NCBI GenBank assembly: GCA_045661345.1
Contig: JAZRFM010000036.1
Coordinates: 129,715 to 193,714 of the forward strand
Source of the DNA: RUG12461 sp045661345
GTDB lineage: Bacteria; Bacillota; Clostridia; Lachnospirales; Lachnospiraceae
DNA length: 64,000 nt
Direction of reading: 5' to 3'
Shown here: piece by piece, positions 23,758-32,187 of the stretch
How the letters are laid out: each line of letters starts with the position of its first letter
Numbering within the stretch: the stretch's first letter is position 1
The notes under the pieces: model-generated
Seen by the model: the letters and a program-made list of their open reading frames with translations, nothing else
Databases searched by the model: none
What the model was told of the DNA's origin: nothing
Program-made: the position numbers and the translations under genes

Positions 23758-26000
23758 TACAACGCCCATAATTGCCCCAGGGCAAGTCCGCCGTCCCCGC
23801 AGGGCACCTTTTCGTTGCAGAAAACCGCATAACCCCGCTGGCGGAGGGGCAGGACAATTTTCCGAAGCAGGATCCTGTTCACAAAGGAGCCGCCGGACAG
23901 GGCGATCTGCTGTATCTCTTTTTCTCTGGCAATGCGGTCTGCCATCTCGACGGCAAAATCCGCCACCGCAAGGTGAAAGCCCATCGCCAACGCCGCAGGA
24001 TCGGCGCCTTCTTCCACGGCTTCATGGATCATCCTGATCAGCTCCGGTCCGTCTCCGAAAGACATCCCCTCCAGGGGAACCCGGGGCAGCGTCAGGGGAT
24101 AGGCTTCTTCCGCCTTCTCTGCTAGAAGCTCCAGTTCTGCAGCTCCCTGCCCTTCATAGGTATTCTCCCGGCATCCGGTGAGAAGCGCTGAGGCAGCGTC
24201 AAACAGCCTGCCCATGGAGCAGTTTTCCACGGTATGAATTCCTTTTTCCAGGGCCGCATCCATCACCGGGTCTCCATAGGAAATGCCTGCCCCACGCAGA
24301 TACGCCGTCAAGGCGAGGGACGGGTGTTTCGCAGCCGCGTCTCCGCCGGGGAAAACCACGGGTCGGAGAGAAGAAACCTTTTCAAAGCGTTCCCGGGAAC
24401 AGAGCAAAAACTCGCTGCCCCAGATCCGGCCATCTGTCCCGTACCCGGTACCGTCAAACGCAAGTCCGAGGATGGGACCTCTTAGGCCGTGCTCGGCCAT
24501 CACGGAAAGAATATGGGCATAATGATGCTGCACACGCCGTTTGGCCCCCTCCGCGGAAAGGAATCCGGGGTGCAGATCCCCCACGGATTCTCTCGGTTTC
24601 AAACCAAACAGCGCTTTCATCCTGTCCATCTCATGCTCCCGTGCCTGTACACAGGAAAACTCGATGAGATCTCCAAAATGGGGACTGAGATATGCCGCCT
24701 TTCCTTTCCCATAAGCGAATACAGCCTTCAGATCGGATCCTGCCGCAAATTTTTCATTTATTAATTCTTCATTTAATATAATCGGTTCCGGCACGATTCC
24801 CCGGGCACGGCGGATGATCTGCGTGATATGACTCCCTTTGGAAAGGGGAACGACCTGATAGATCGAATCATCCAGGGGAGAGAGAATCCTCCGGTTATGG
24901 GTCAGGATGTAATCGGGACATCCCTCCTTCATGAGACTGTTCATCTGCGCGGTATGCGTGATAATCGGCTCATTTCCCCGGTTACCGCTGGTCATAACAA
25001 GAGGCCCCAGCTCCCTTGTCAAAAGCATCTGCAGCGGATTACAGGGAAGCATGGCGCCGATCCTACTGCTGCCCTTTAAGATCCCTTCCGGCAACGGCCG
25101 GTGCCAATCCAAAAGCACAATGGGACGGGCGGCGGAACAAAGGAGCTTCTCTTCCTCCACGGTGACATTGCAGTATTCCGAGACAGATGCCAGCGACGGG
25201 AAGCAGACCGCAAAGGGTTTTGCCTCCCGGTGCTTCATTTCCCGCAGCCTTTCTGCCGGCTGATTCTCCGGGAGAAAAACGAAATGAAACCCGCCGATAT
25301 CCTTTACCGCAACGATGCCGCCGTTTTTGATCTGAAAGATCGCTTCCTCCAGTGCCTCTTCCCCAGTGTCCTTTTCGGCGTTTCCAAGAAATATGCCGTC
25401 CAGATAGGCTGTTGCAATCCCGGACAGTTCCGGTCCGCAGGACGGACAGCAGATAGTCTGCGCATGTCTTCTTCTGTCGCCAGGGCGCTGGTATTCCCCC
25501 GCACAATCGTCACACAGGGGGAAGACGTCCATCGTCACATGCTCTCGATCATAGGGTACCTGCTTTAAAATGCTGTAACGGGGGCCGCACAGGGCACAGC
25601 TGATAAACGGATGGTGAAACCGACGGTTCCCGGGTGTAAACAGCTCCTCCTCACAGGCTTCGCAGGTGGCGAGATCCGGCGGCAGAAGCCTCATCGGTTC
25701 CTCTGCGGGGATGCTCTCTTCGATCAGAAATCCCCGTTCCGGCAAAGACGCCGGGGAGACAGCCGCTTCCTTTTCCACCTTGTCCACCCGTGCACCCTTT
25801 GGACATGAGATACAGAGGCGACGGAGAAATTCCTCCATCGCCTTTGTTTCTCCCGAGGCATCAATCTCCACGATCCCCCCGGCATTTTTTACTTTTCCCG
25901 TAATTCCGAGCTTTTCTGCCAGCTCCGCCACAAAGGGCCGATAGCCGACCCCCTGCACCATGCCGTATACCCGGATATGCCACGTCATTCTCATAAGCAA
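23757..26000 (-). CDS. hypF: Carbamoyltransferase HypF, [NiFe] hydrogenase maturation
   Basis: 747 residues, full length. HypF makes the cyanide ligands from carbamoyl phosphate together with HypE. N-terminal acylphosphatase domain (GMVQGVGYRPF near residue 14-24), then two zinc-finger pairs (CEACEEEL, CALCGPR, CDDCAGEY, CPSCGPE), a YrdC-like domain, and a Kae1-like carbamoyltransferase domain with HHYAHILSVM and LAFDGTGYGTDG. Start: a TTG at 26000 is 7 nt after AGGA; ATGs at 25994 and 25988 are alternatives. It is 9 bp after echF. The TAG stop touches the cloverleaf element. Confidence 0.95.
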   Translation of the reverse strand: MLMRMTWHIRVYGMVQGVGYRPFVAELAEKLGITGKVKNAGGIVEIDASGETKAMEEFLRRLCISCPKGARVDKVEKEAAVSPASLPERGFLIEESIPAEEPMRLLPPDLATCEACEEELFTPGNRRFHHPFISCALCGPRYSILKQVPYDREHVTMDVFPLCDDCAGEYQRPGDRRRHAQTICCPSCGPELSGIATAYLDGIFLGNAEKDTGEEALEEAIFQIKNGGIVAVKDIGGFHFVFLPENQPAERLREMKHREAKPFAVCFPSLASVSEYCNVTVEEEKLLCSAARPIVLLDWHRPLPEGILKGSSRIGAMLPCNPLQMLLTRELGPLVMTSGNRGNEPIITHTAQMNSLMKEGCPDYILTHNRRILSPLDDSIYQVVPLSKGSHITQIIRRARGIVPEPIILNEELINEKFAAGSDLKAVFAYGKGKAAYLSPHFGDLIEFSCVQAREHEMDRMKALFGLKPRESVGDLHPGFLSAEGAKRRVQHHYAHILSVMAEHGLRGPILGLAFDGTGYGTDGRIWGSEFLLCSRERFEKVSSLRPVVFPGGDAAAKHPSLALTAYLRGAGISYGDPVMDAALEKGIHTVENCSMGRLFDAASALLTGCRENTYEGQGAAELELLAEKAEEAYPLTLPRVPLEGMSFGDGPELIRMIHEAVEEGADPAALAMGFHLAVADFAVEMADRIAREKEIQQIALSGGSFVNRILLRKIVLPLRQRGYAVFCNEKVPCGDGGLALGQLWAL

Positions 26001-26009
26001 ACAAACATC

Positions 26010-26615
26010 CTACATGGAAATGCACTTTTTCGGGCAGTTCTGCGCACACAGACCGCATTGAATGCAATCCTCTTTTGACAGCTCCCATTTCTTTTCGGTA
26101 CGATCCACTGTTAACGCGGACTGTGGACACTTCTTCGCACATAAGGTACAGAACACGCACTGGGAAAGATCAGCCCGGGGATAACCATCTCCCGCGGGAG
26201 CGGCTGATGATGCCGCCTCTCCTGCAGGTGCCGTCCCATTTGCCGCCGCAGCAGGCTTCGCCGCCGGCGCAGGAACATCCCTGTGCTGCACTTCCTCATA
26301 TTTTTCGGGCCCCGGCTCCTGATATCCCGGCAGAATGGACAGACACTTTTTCGGACACTTCAAGGTACAGTATCCGCATTGGATGCAGTCAAACCGGTTG
26401 ATCCTCCAGTTCCCCTCATTCTTTTCGACCACAATGGCGCCTGTGGGACAGTTTCGCATGCAAAGCCCGCACAGGATACACTGCTCAAAATCATTTTCAA
26501 TATGTCCGCGGCTGCGCTCCGGATAAACGGCCGGCTCCGCGGGATAGTTTTTGGTTACCGGCCTCGAAAACAGATTTTTTAAGATCGTGCCGGAAAAATT
26601 CATGATATTCGACAT
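26010..26615 (-). CDS. echF: Ech hydrogenase subunit F, polyferredoxin (NuoI-like)
   Basis: 201 residues. Four Cys clusters of the 4Fe-4S type: CILCGLCMRNCPTG, CIQCGYCTLKCPKK, CVFCTLCAKKCPQS and CIQCGLCAQNCPKK. The two halves are joined by an Ala/Pro-rich linker (about 112-145). Classic EchF has two clusters, so this form looks like a duplicated domain. It brings electrons from ferredoxin to the small subunit. 17 bp after echE. Confidence 0.88.
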   Translation of the reverse strand: MSNIMNFSGTILKNLFSRPVTKNYPAEPAVYPERSRGHIENDFEQCILCGLCMRNCPTGAIVVEKNEGNWRINRFDCIQCGYCTLKCPKKCLSILPGYQEPGPEKYEEVQHRDVPAPAAKPAAAANGTAPAGEAASSAAPAGDGYPRADLSQCVFCTLCAKKCPQSALTVDRTEKKWELSKEDCIQCGLCAQNCPKKCISM

Positions 26616-26632
26616 CTTTTTCTCACCTCACG

Positions 26633-27712
26633 CTATCTTTCCGTACAGCTGATGCAGGGATCGATGGTCAGGATCAGGATCGGTACATCCGCATAATCCG
26701 CGCCCTTCAGTGTCTGCAGCATGCCGGGAATGTTTGCAAAGGTAGGTGTGCGCACACGCATTCTGTCCAAAAACTTCGTGCCGTTGCCTTTGCTGAAATA
26801 AACCGCCTCTCCGCGGGGTTGCTCCACACGCATAAAGAATTCCCCTTCCGGATTTCCTTTCACTTCCACCGCAAGATCCCCCGCCGGAATCTTCGCAGAT
26901 GCCTGACGGATCAGATCAATCGCCTGGAAAATCTCATGGATCCGGACGTCACAACGCGCCCAGCAGTCTCCGTCCTCGGAGGTCACCGGCTCAAAATCCA
27001 GTTCCGGATACGCCGCATACCCGCGTTTCCGGAGATCCATCTCCACGCCGGATGCCCGTGCAAAGGGACCCACCGCGCCAAGGTCATGTGCCTGCTCCTT
27101 CGTCAGAACGCCGACCCCCCGCAGTCTCGTTTCTACGGTATAGTCGTACAGAAATGTCTTTTTGATCCTCGTCAGTTCCTTTTCAATCCAATCAATCGTC
27201 TCCAGAATCTGACGGATCTGATCATCTTCCATGTCCTTCAGCACACCGCCGACTTTATTGACCGAAAAGATCACGCGTCCGCCCGTGGTCATTTCAAACA
27301 TATCCAGGATCTTTTCACGCATCCGCCAGCACTGATAAAACAGGCTTTCGAAACCGAAGGCGTCCGCCAGAAGCCCCAGCCACAGAAGGTGGCTGTGAAT
27401 CCGGCTCATTTCACACCAGATCGTCCTGAGAAACCGCCCCCGCTCAGGCACCTCCACCTGCATGATATGCTCAATGCTCTCACAATAGCCCATGCCGTGC
27501 ATGAAGGAGCAGATCCCGCAGGTACGCTCAATGACATAGACCATCTCCTGATAATCCTTCTTTTCCACCAGACTCTCCAGTCCGCGATGGACAAAGCCGA
27601 TGGAGGGCACTGCCTCCAGAATCTTCTCATCCTCCATCACCAGATCCAGATGGATCGGTTCGGGAAGCACAGGATGCTGCGGGCCGAAAGGTATGATACT
27701 CTGTTTTCCCAT
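26633..27712 (-). CDS. echE: Ech-type [NiFe] hydrogenase large subunit
   Basis: 359 residues. Nickel-site ligands: R63-T-C65-G-I-C68-x3-H72 at the N-terminus and D-P-C353-I-S-C356-T-E-R at the very end. The protein stops directly after this second motif, so there is no C-terminal peptide for an endoprotease to remove, as in some group 4 (Ech/Coo) enzymes. It forms the catalytic core with EchC on the cytoplasmic face. Start ATG overlaps the echD stop (TAATG). Confidence 0.95.
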   Translation of the reverse strand: MGKQSIIPFGPQHPVLPEPIHLDLVMEDEKILEAVPSIGFVHRGLESLVEKKDYQEMVYVIERTCGICSFMHGMGYCESIEHIMQVEVPERGRFLRTIWCEMSRIHSHLLWLGLLADAFGFESLFYQCWRMREKILDMFEMTTGGRVIFSVNKVGGVLKDMEDDQIRQILETIDWIEKELTRIKKTFLYDYTVETRLRGVGVLTKEQAHDLGAVGPFARASGVEMDLRKRGYAAYPELDFEPVTSEDGDCWARCDVRIHEIFQAIDLIRQASAKIPAGDLAVEVKGNPEGEFFMRVEQPRGEAVYFSKGNGTKFLDRMRVRTPTFANIPGMLQTLKGADYADVPILILTIDPCISCTER

Positions 27713-28089
27713 TACGCATTCTCCTCCGCTTTTTTGAAAAACGGCGTCTCCTGACGAATCCGGTAAAGCTTGTTCTGATAATCCGGCTTCGTCATCTGGA
27801 TCCTGACGCCAAACAATTCCCGCATCTCGTTTTCATATAGGAACGCATAGGGGAAAAACTCCGTAATACTGCTGACCTCCGTCTCCGGATCGATCACGGT
27901 CCGCAGTGTCGTCAGCTGGTAGGTTCCCTCCTCCGCAAAGGAATAGGACAATTCGTATTTCCCGTTTACATAAGCCGCACATGCCTGGGAGAGCCGCAGA
28001 CCTTTATTCTTCATGATCATGCTTTCATCCAGAATACGGTCTACATCCACGATTTTTAAAATGTTATCGGGACAGATCACCTTTCCCAT
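27712..28089 (-). CDS. echD: Ech hydrogenase subunit D (NuoC-like)
   Basis: 125 residues, matching short EchD. The C-terminal FLYENEMRELFGVRI is the NuoC/30-kDa signature. It links the large and small subunits of the peripheral arm. It begins at the base after the echC stop and ends within the echE start codon, so the three are tightly coupled. Confidence 0.88.
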   Translation of the reverse strand: MGKVICPDNILKIVDVDRILDESMIMKNKGLRLSQACAAYVNGKYELSYSFAEEGTYQLTTLRTVIDPETEVSSITEFFPYAFLYENEMRELFGVRIQMTKPDYQNKLYRIRQETPFFKKAEENA

Positions 28090-28548
28090 TTAGCCTTCCT
28101 CCCTTCGTCCGGTCATTTTCCCCTTATCGTGCTCATCCGAGCGCTTCTGGAAGAGCGCAACGGCCTTCACAATCCCGTCAATGATGGACTGGGGACGCGC
28201 TGCACATCCCGGCACATAGATATCCACGGGAACCGTGGTATCGGCGCCGCCCAGAATATTATACGCTTCCTTGAACACGCCGCCCGTGCAGGCACAGGTC
28301 CCGACTGCGACCACCACCTTCGGACGGGGCATCTGATCGTAAATCTGCTTCACAACCTCCTGACACTGCGCGTTGATCCCGCCGGTCAGAAGAAGAATAT
28401 CCGCCTGCATCGGATCCCCGGTATTTACGATCCCGAACCGCTCCGCATCATAAACCGGTGTCAGGCAGGCCAGTACTTCGATATCGCATCCATTGCAGCT
28501 CGCACCGTCATAATGGATCACCCATGGAGATTTTTTTACTTTTCCCAT
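28090..28548 (-). CDS. echC: Ech hydrogenase small subunit (NuoB-like)
   Basis: 152 residues. The proximal 4Fe-4S ligands are Cys18 and Cys21 (GASCNGCD), Cys85 (GTCACTGG) and Cys115 (VPGCAARPQ), as in NuoB and group 4 hydrogenases. It passes electrons between EchF and the nickel site. 19 bp after echB. Confidence 0.94.
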   Translation of the reverse strand: MGKVKKSPWVIHYDGASCNGCDIEVLACLTPVYDAERFGIVNTGDPMQADILLLTGGINAQCQEVVKQIYDQMPRPKVVVAVGTCACTGGVFKEAYNILGGADTTVPVDIYVPGCAARPQSIIDGIVKAVALFQKRSDEHDKGKMTGRREEG

Positions 28549-28567
28549 TTTTTACCACCTCACATCC

Positions 28568-29437
28568 TCAGAATACCAGCATCAGGATCAGCATGTTGAC
28601 GCCTGCCGCAAGCAGCGTCACGACCCATGTTATCCTGAGGAGTACATCCCATTTCACACGGGCGCATGTGTTGTCGATCAGAATCTCCAGGAACCAGACA
28701 ACCAGCGCCACCAAAACCGCCGCAACATAGCTGAGGGGATTCTGGTTTACGATGAAAAGCGCAACAACCGCCAGGAGAAATACCTTCTCATACCATTCCG
28801 TAATGGTATAGATGGCAAAGTTCTTGGCACCGAGCTCAGTGGTGATCCCTTTCACCACCTCCTGATGCGCATGATGCGCAGTCGCCAGATCAAAGGGGCT
28901 TTTCCGCATCTTGATCGTCAGGATGAAAACAAACGCCACAAAGAACCCCGGCAGATAAAGGATCAGGCTCACCGGTGTCTGGATCAGCCCGGCAACCGAA
29001 AAGGTATGATCCGGAGGCGCCATATAAAATCCCAGGCACACAAGGAGCACCGCGGGCTCATAGGCCATCATCTGCAGCAGCTCACGGTTCGTACCCAGGG
29101 TGGACGACGGGGAGTGCGTAACCGATCCGGCGAACACAAGGAAGGTCGCACCCGTGGACAGCAGGAAGAAACACATCAGAATATCGCTTCCCGCAAAAAA
29201 CAGAACCCCCACAAAAAGCTGCACCGCCATATAGGTCAGCATCAAAAACGTCTGTGCCTTGTTGACGATGATGGTCTGCTTGTTCATGAGCTTACGTACA
29301 TCATAAAACGGCTGCAGCACCGGGGGACCGATCCTCCCCTGCATCCGTGCGGAGATCTTACGATCCAGTCCGTCCAGAAAGCCACCAAGGAAAGGCGCCA
29401 GAACGAGAAAACAAACAATGGCGATCACACTGGTCAT
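28568..29437 (-). CDS. echB: Ech hydrogenase membrane subunit B (NuoH-like)
   Basis: 289 residues with about eight hydrophobic segments. The loop RMQGRIGPPVLQPFYDVRKL is the NuoH signature. SPFDLATAHHAHQEVVKGI is the conserved acidic loop near the membrane arm interface. It anchors the hydrogenase and takes part in ion translocation. It overlaps the echA stop by 4 nt (ATGA). Confidence 0.94.
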   Translation of the reverse strand: MTSVIAIVCFLVLAPFLGGFLDGLDRKISARMQGRIGPPVLQPFYDVRKLMNKQTIIVNKAQTFLMLTYMAVQLFVGVLFFAGSDILMCFFLLSTGATFLVFAGSVTHSPSSTLGTNRELLQMMAYEPAVLLVCLGFYMAPPDHTFSVAGLIQTPVSLILYLPGFFVAFVFILTIKMRKSPFDLATAHHAHQEVVKGITTELGAKNFAIYTITEWYEKVFLLAVVALFIVNQNPLSYVAAVLVALVVWFLEILIDNTCARVKWDVLLRITWVVTLLAAGVNMLILMLVF

Positions 29438-31347
29438 CTCAACGCACCTCCTATAATCATCGCCAGCAGCACGATGATCACCGCTGTAGCCACCAGGCTG
29501 CTGGGCTCCATCAGCTTCCGCTGTCCGACATAATTTTTAAAATACCAGTTGGAAAGCTGCAGCTCCTTCGGCTCTCCGAGAGAATCCGTAAAGTCCCTGT
29601 TATTCCCGCGGTTCGCACCGCTCATATAGGAGATCTTTTGATTGGTGTGCATATTCTTGGTGGCCGAATAAGCGATCAGCGGCACCAGGAAGATCACCAC
29701 AATCACCAGGATCAGGACATAAAGGAGCCTGCTGGGAAGTGCCGCGGTGGAATACCCGAAGGTCTCCAGCAGAAGCGGCTCCACATACGTCGTGGAAAGC
29801 AGCGGGAACAGGACACAGAGAGCAATCATCAGGACTGCGTGAATAACGAGAGAAATCTGCTCATTTTTCTTTGTAATATCCTTAATCTTGGGCTCCGTCG
29901 TAGAACTTAAAAGACGATTTAACCATTTCGTCCAGTAGAACATCGTTGTTGCCGAACCGAAGCAGATCAGCAGCGCAAGGATGATGTTGTGCTCATTGAC
30001 CGAAGCACGCAGCGCCGCCCATTTGCTGATCAGCATACCGAAAGGCGCCAGATACATCCCGGCAATTCCGATAAACATGATCCTGCCCAGCATGGGAAGC
30101 CGGTAAACCAGTCCGTTCAGATCCTCGATATCTCTGGTGTGGGTCGAATTCTCGATGGCACCCATGTCCTGGAACAGCATGGATTTACTGATGGCATGGA
30201 AGATCATCAGGAACACGCCTGCCCAAACCGTCTCTGCCTGTCCGACGCCGGCACAGGCCACCATCAGACCGAGGTTACTGACCGTGGAGAGGGCAAGGAC
30301 CTTTTTCCCGTCGCTCTGCGCCATCGCCATCAAAGAGGCCATAAAGAAGGTAAAGCCGCCGATAAAGGTCACCATGGAGCCGGTGAGGTTATCCGCCATG
30401 GCGGGCGACAATCGAAACAGAATATAAATCCCGGCTTTGACCATCGTCGCCGAGTGTAATAACGCCGATGAGGGCGTCGGGGCGACCATGGCACCCATCA
30501 GCCATTTCGAAAACGGGAGCTGTGCGGATTTCGTCAGCGCCGCAAAGGCAATCAGCGCGATGGGGATCACGGTTGCACCGTTTCCCATCACTCCCTCCTC
30601 CACCAGATTGATCAGGGAAACATCCCCCTGTGTCAGTGCAAGGTAGACAATGCCAAGAGCCAGGGCGGTTCCGCCCAGCAGGTTCATCCACAGTGCGCGG
30701 AAGGAATTCTCGATGGCTTCGTCTGTCTTGGTGTATCCGATCAAAAGGAACGAACAGATGGAGGTAATCTCCCAGAAAAGATCGATCCAGAGGAGACTTG
30801 CCGACAGGACAAAGCCGAACATGGCGCCCAGAAAGGCAAACAACAGCATAAAGAAATAATACCGTCTGTCCTGGAACTCCAGATGATGGTGATGATATCC
30901 GTGCATATAGCCGACTGCATAGACGATGATAAGACCGCCGATGAGACCGATGATGATACACATCAGAACGGCCAGATGGTCGATCCGTACATGGCTTAAC
31001 GGCTGCAGCTCCGGTCCGAAAAACTCCAGCCACTCCAGCAGCAATGTGGGGATGATCATCAGCAGGCTGATCCAATACCTCTTATACTTGAAGCAGAGGA
31101 AAGTAACTGCGGCCATCAGCGCAAGCTCTGCGATGCTGATAACGAGATCTGCTTCCTCCGTATGCTGATACAACAGGATGGTCTGACATCCGCCAAGTCC
31201 CCACTGCACTGCCAGGACGCCAACCGCGCCCATGATGACCACAGCGCTGATATAGGCAATGGCGTTACGGATCTTATTTACCCGGATGCAAAACATCAGA
31301 ACGGATACCACAAACGGAAAACAGATCAGAAATGGTACAACGAACAT
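29434..31347 (-). CDS. echA: Ech hydrogenase membrane subunit A (NuoL-like antiporter subunit)
   Basis: 637 residues, about 16 hydrophobic segments. The proton_antipo_M core includes KSAQLPFSKWLMGAMVAPTP and the lysine/histidine-bearing helices of ion-pumping subunits. As in Ech and Mbh enzymes, it is expected to move H+ or Na+ when ferredoxin reduces protons. It is the first gene of an operon ending with hypD. GGGAG precedes the ATG. Confidence 0.93.
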   Translation of the reverse strand: MFVVPFLICFPFVVSVLMFCIRVNKIRNAIAYISAVVIMGAVGVLAVQWGLGGCQTILLYQHTEEADLVISIAELALMAAVTFLCFKYKRYWISLLMIIPTLLLEWLEFFGPELQPLSHVRIDHLAVLMCIIIGLIGGLIIVYAVGYMHGYHHHHLEFQDRRYYFFMLLFAFLGAMFGFVLSASLLWIDLFWEITSICSFLLIGYTKTDEAIENSFRALWMNLLGGTALALGIVYLALTQGDVSLINLVEEGVMGNGATVIPIALIAFAALTKSAQLPFSKWLMGAMVAPTPSSALLHSATMVKAGIYILFRLSPAMADNLTGSMVTFIGGFTFFMASLMAMAQSDGKKVLALSTVSNLGLMVACAGVGQAETVWAGVFLMIFHAISKSMLFQDMGAIENSTHTRDIEDLNGLVYRLPMLGRIMFIGIAGMYLAPFGMLISKWAALRASVNEHNIILALLICFGSATTMFYWTKWLNRLLSSTTEPKIKDITKKNEQISLVIHAVLMIALCVLFPLLSTTYVEPLLLETFGYSTAALPSRLLYVLILVIVVIFLVPLIAYSATKNMHTNQKISYMSGANRGNNRDFTDSLGEPKELQLSNWYFKNYVGQRKLMEPSSLVATAVIIVLLAMIIGGALR

Positions 31348-31385
31348 TCCGTAATCTCCCTTCTAAATATTATATTTAAATTTAA

Positions 31386-32174
31386 TTATTCACTTCTTCT
31401 TGGAATTCCGGACTCAAAGGGGGCGTCCTTTTTCTCAAAGAACTCATCGATGGCCGCCACCAGTTCAAAGGGCTTCATGGTCTTCAGAAGATACTTCGCC
31501 GGTTTCAGGGCAATCACCTTCATGATGCTTTTCCGGTCACTTTTGTTGGTCAGAAACATCACCGGAATTTCGCTGGTGGTGGAATCGCTTTTCAGCATCT
31601 CAAGCACCTGGGGACCGGAAGTCACCGGCATCTCATAATCCAACAGGATCAGATCCACGTCATTCTTCGCCAGAAATGTGATTGCCGCCATCCCGGAATT
31701 CACCATAAACACCTTGTATTTCCCGGAAAGCCAGGATTTGATGGCACGAAGCATGGTGCCGTCATCATCCACAACGAGAATCCGTTTCTTATCCGAACGG
31801 TGCTCTCCGGCTTCCATGACGCTCCGGAGCTTTTCTCCAAGCTCCTTGATGTTCACGGGCCGCTTGCATACCAGAGACAGCCTCTCTTCCGGAATCAGGG
31901 AATAGAAGGAATCCAGCTCCTCGTATTTCCCGATCACGCAAAGATCGATCTCGTCCTCGTCGATCCGGTCATTCAGATAGACACACAGATCCCGGTCCAC
32001 TGCTGCCCCGTCCAGATACATCAGATAAATGTCCGGCCTTTTTTCCAGACGGTCAATGGCATTCACATCAGGCAGAACATGTAATACATCAAAGCCTTCC
32101 TTGGAGAGATCCGTCTCGATCGCATTCACCATGAAGCTTTTAAAATCGCCGATTAAAAGTACCTGTCTGTTCAT
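31386..32174 (-). CDS. Response regulator with two receiver domains
   Basis: 262 residues. A second, canonical receiver begins at about residue 130: LVVDDDGTM acidic pocket, LLDYEMP phosphorylation site, FLTN and a Lys before the last strand. The first ~115 residues look like a degenerate receiver (LLIGDFKSF, YLMYLDG). No DNA-binding output domain, so it probably acts by protein contact. It lies 13 bp after a hybrid kinase gene and just upstream of the ech operon (38 bp), raising the possibility of cotranscription. Confidence 0.85.
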   Translation of the reverse strand: MNRQVLLIGDFKSFMVNAIETDLSKEGFDVLHVLPDVNAIDRLEKRPDIYLMYLDGAAVDRDLCVYLNDRIDEDEIDLCVIGKYEELDSFYSLIPEERLSLVCKRPVNIKELGEKLRSVMEAGEHRSDKKRILVVDDDGTMLRAIKSWLSGKYKVFMVNSGMAAITFLAKNDVDLILLDYEMPVTSGPQVLEMLKSDSTTSEIPVMFLTNKSDRKSIMKVIALKPAKYLLKTMKPFELVAAIDEFFEKKDAPFESGIPRRSE

Positions 32175-32187
32175 GCGTCCTCCTGTC

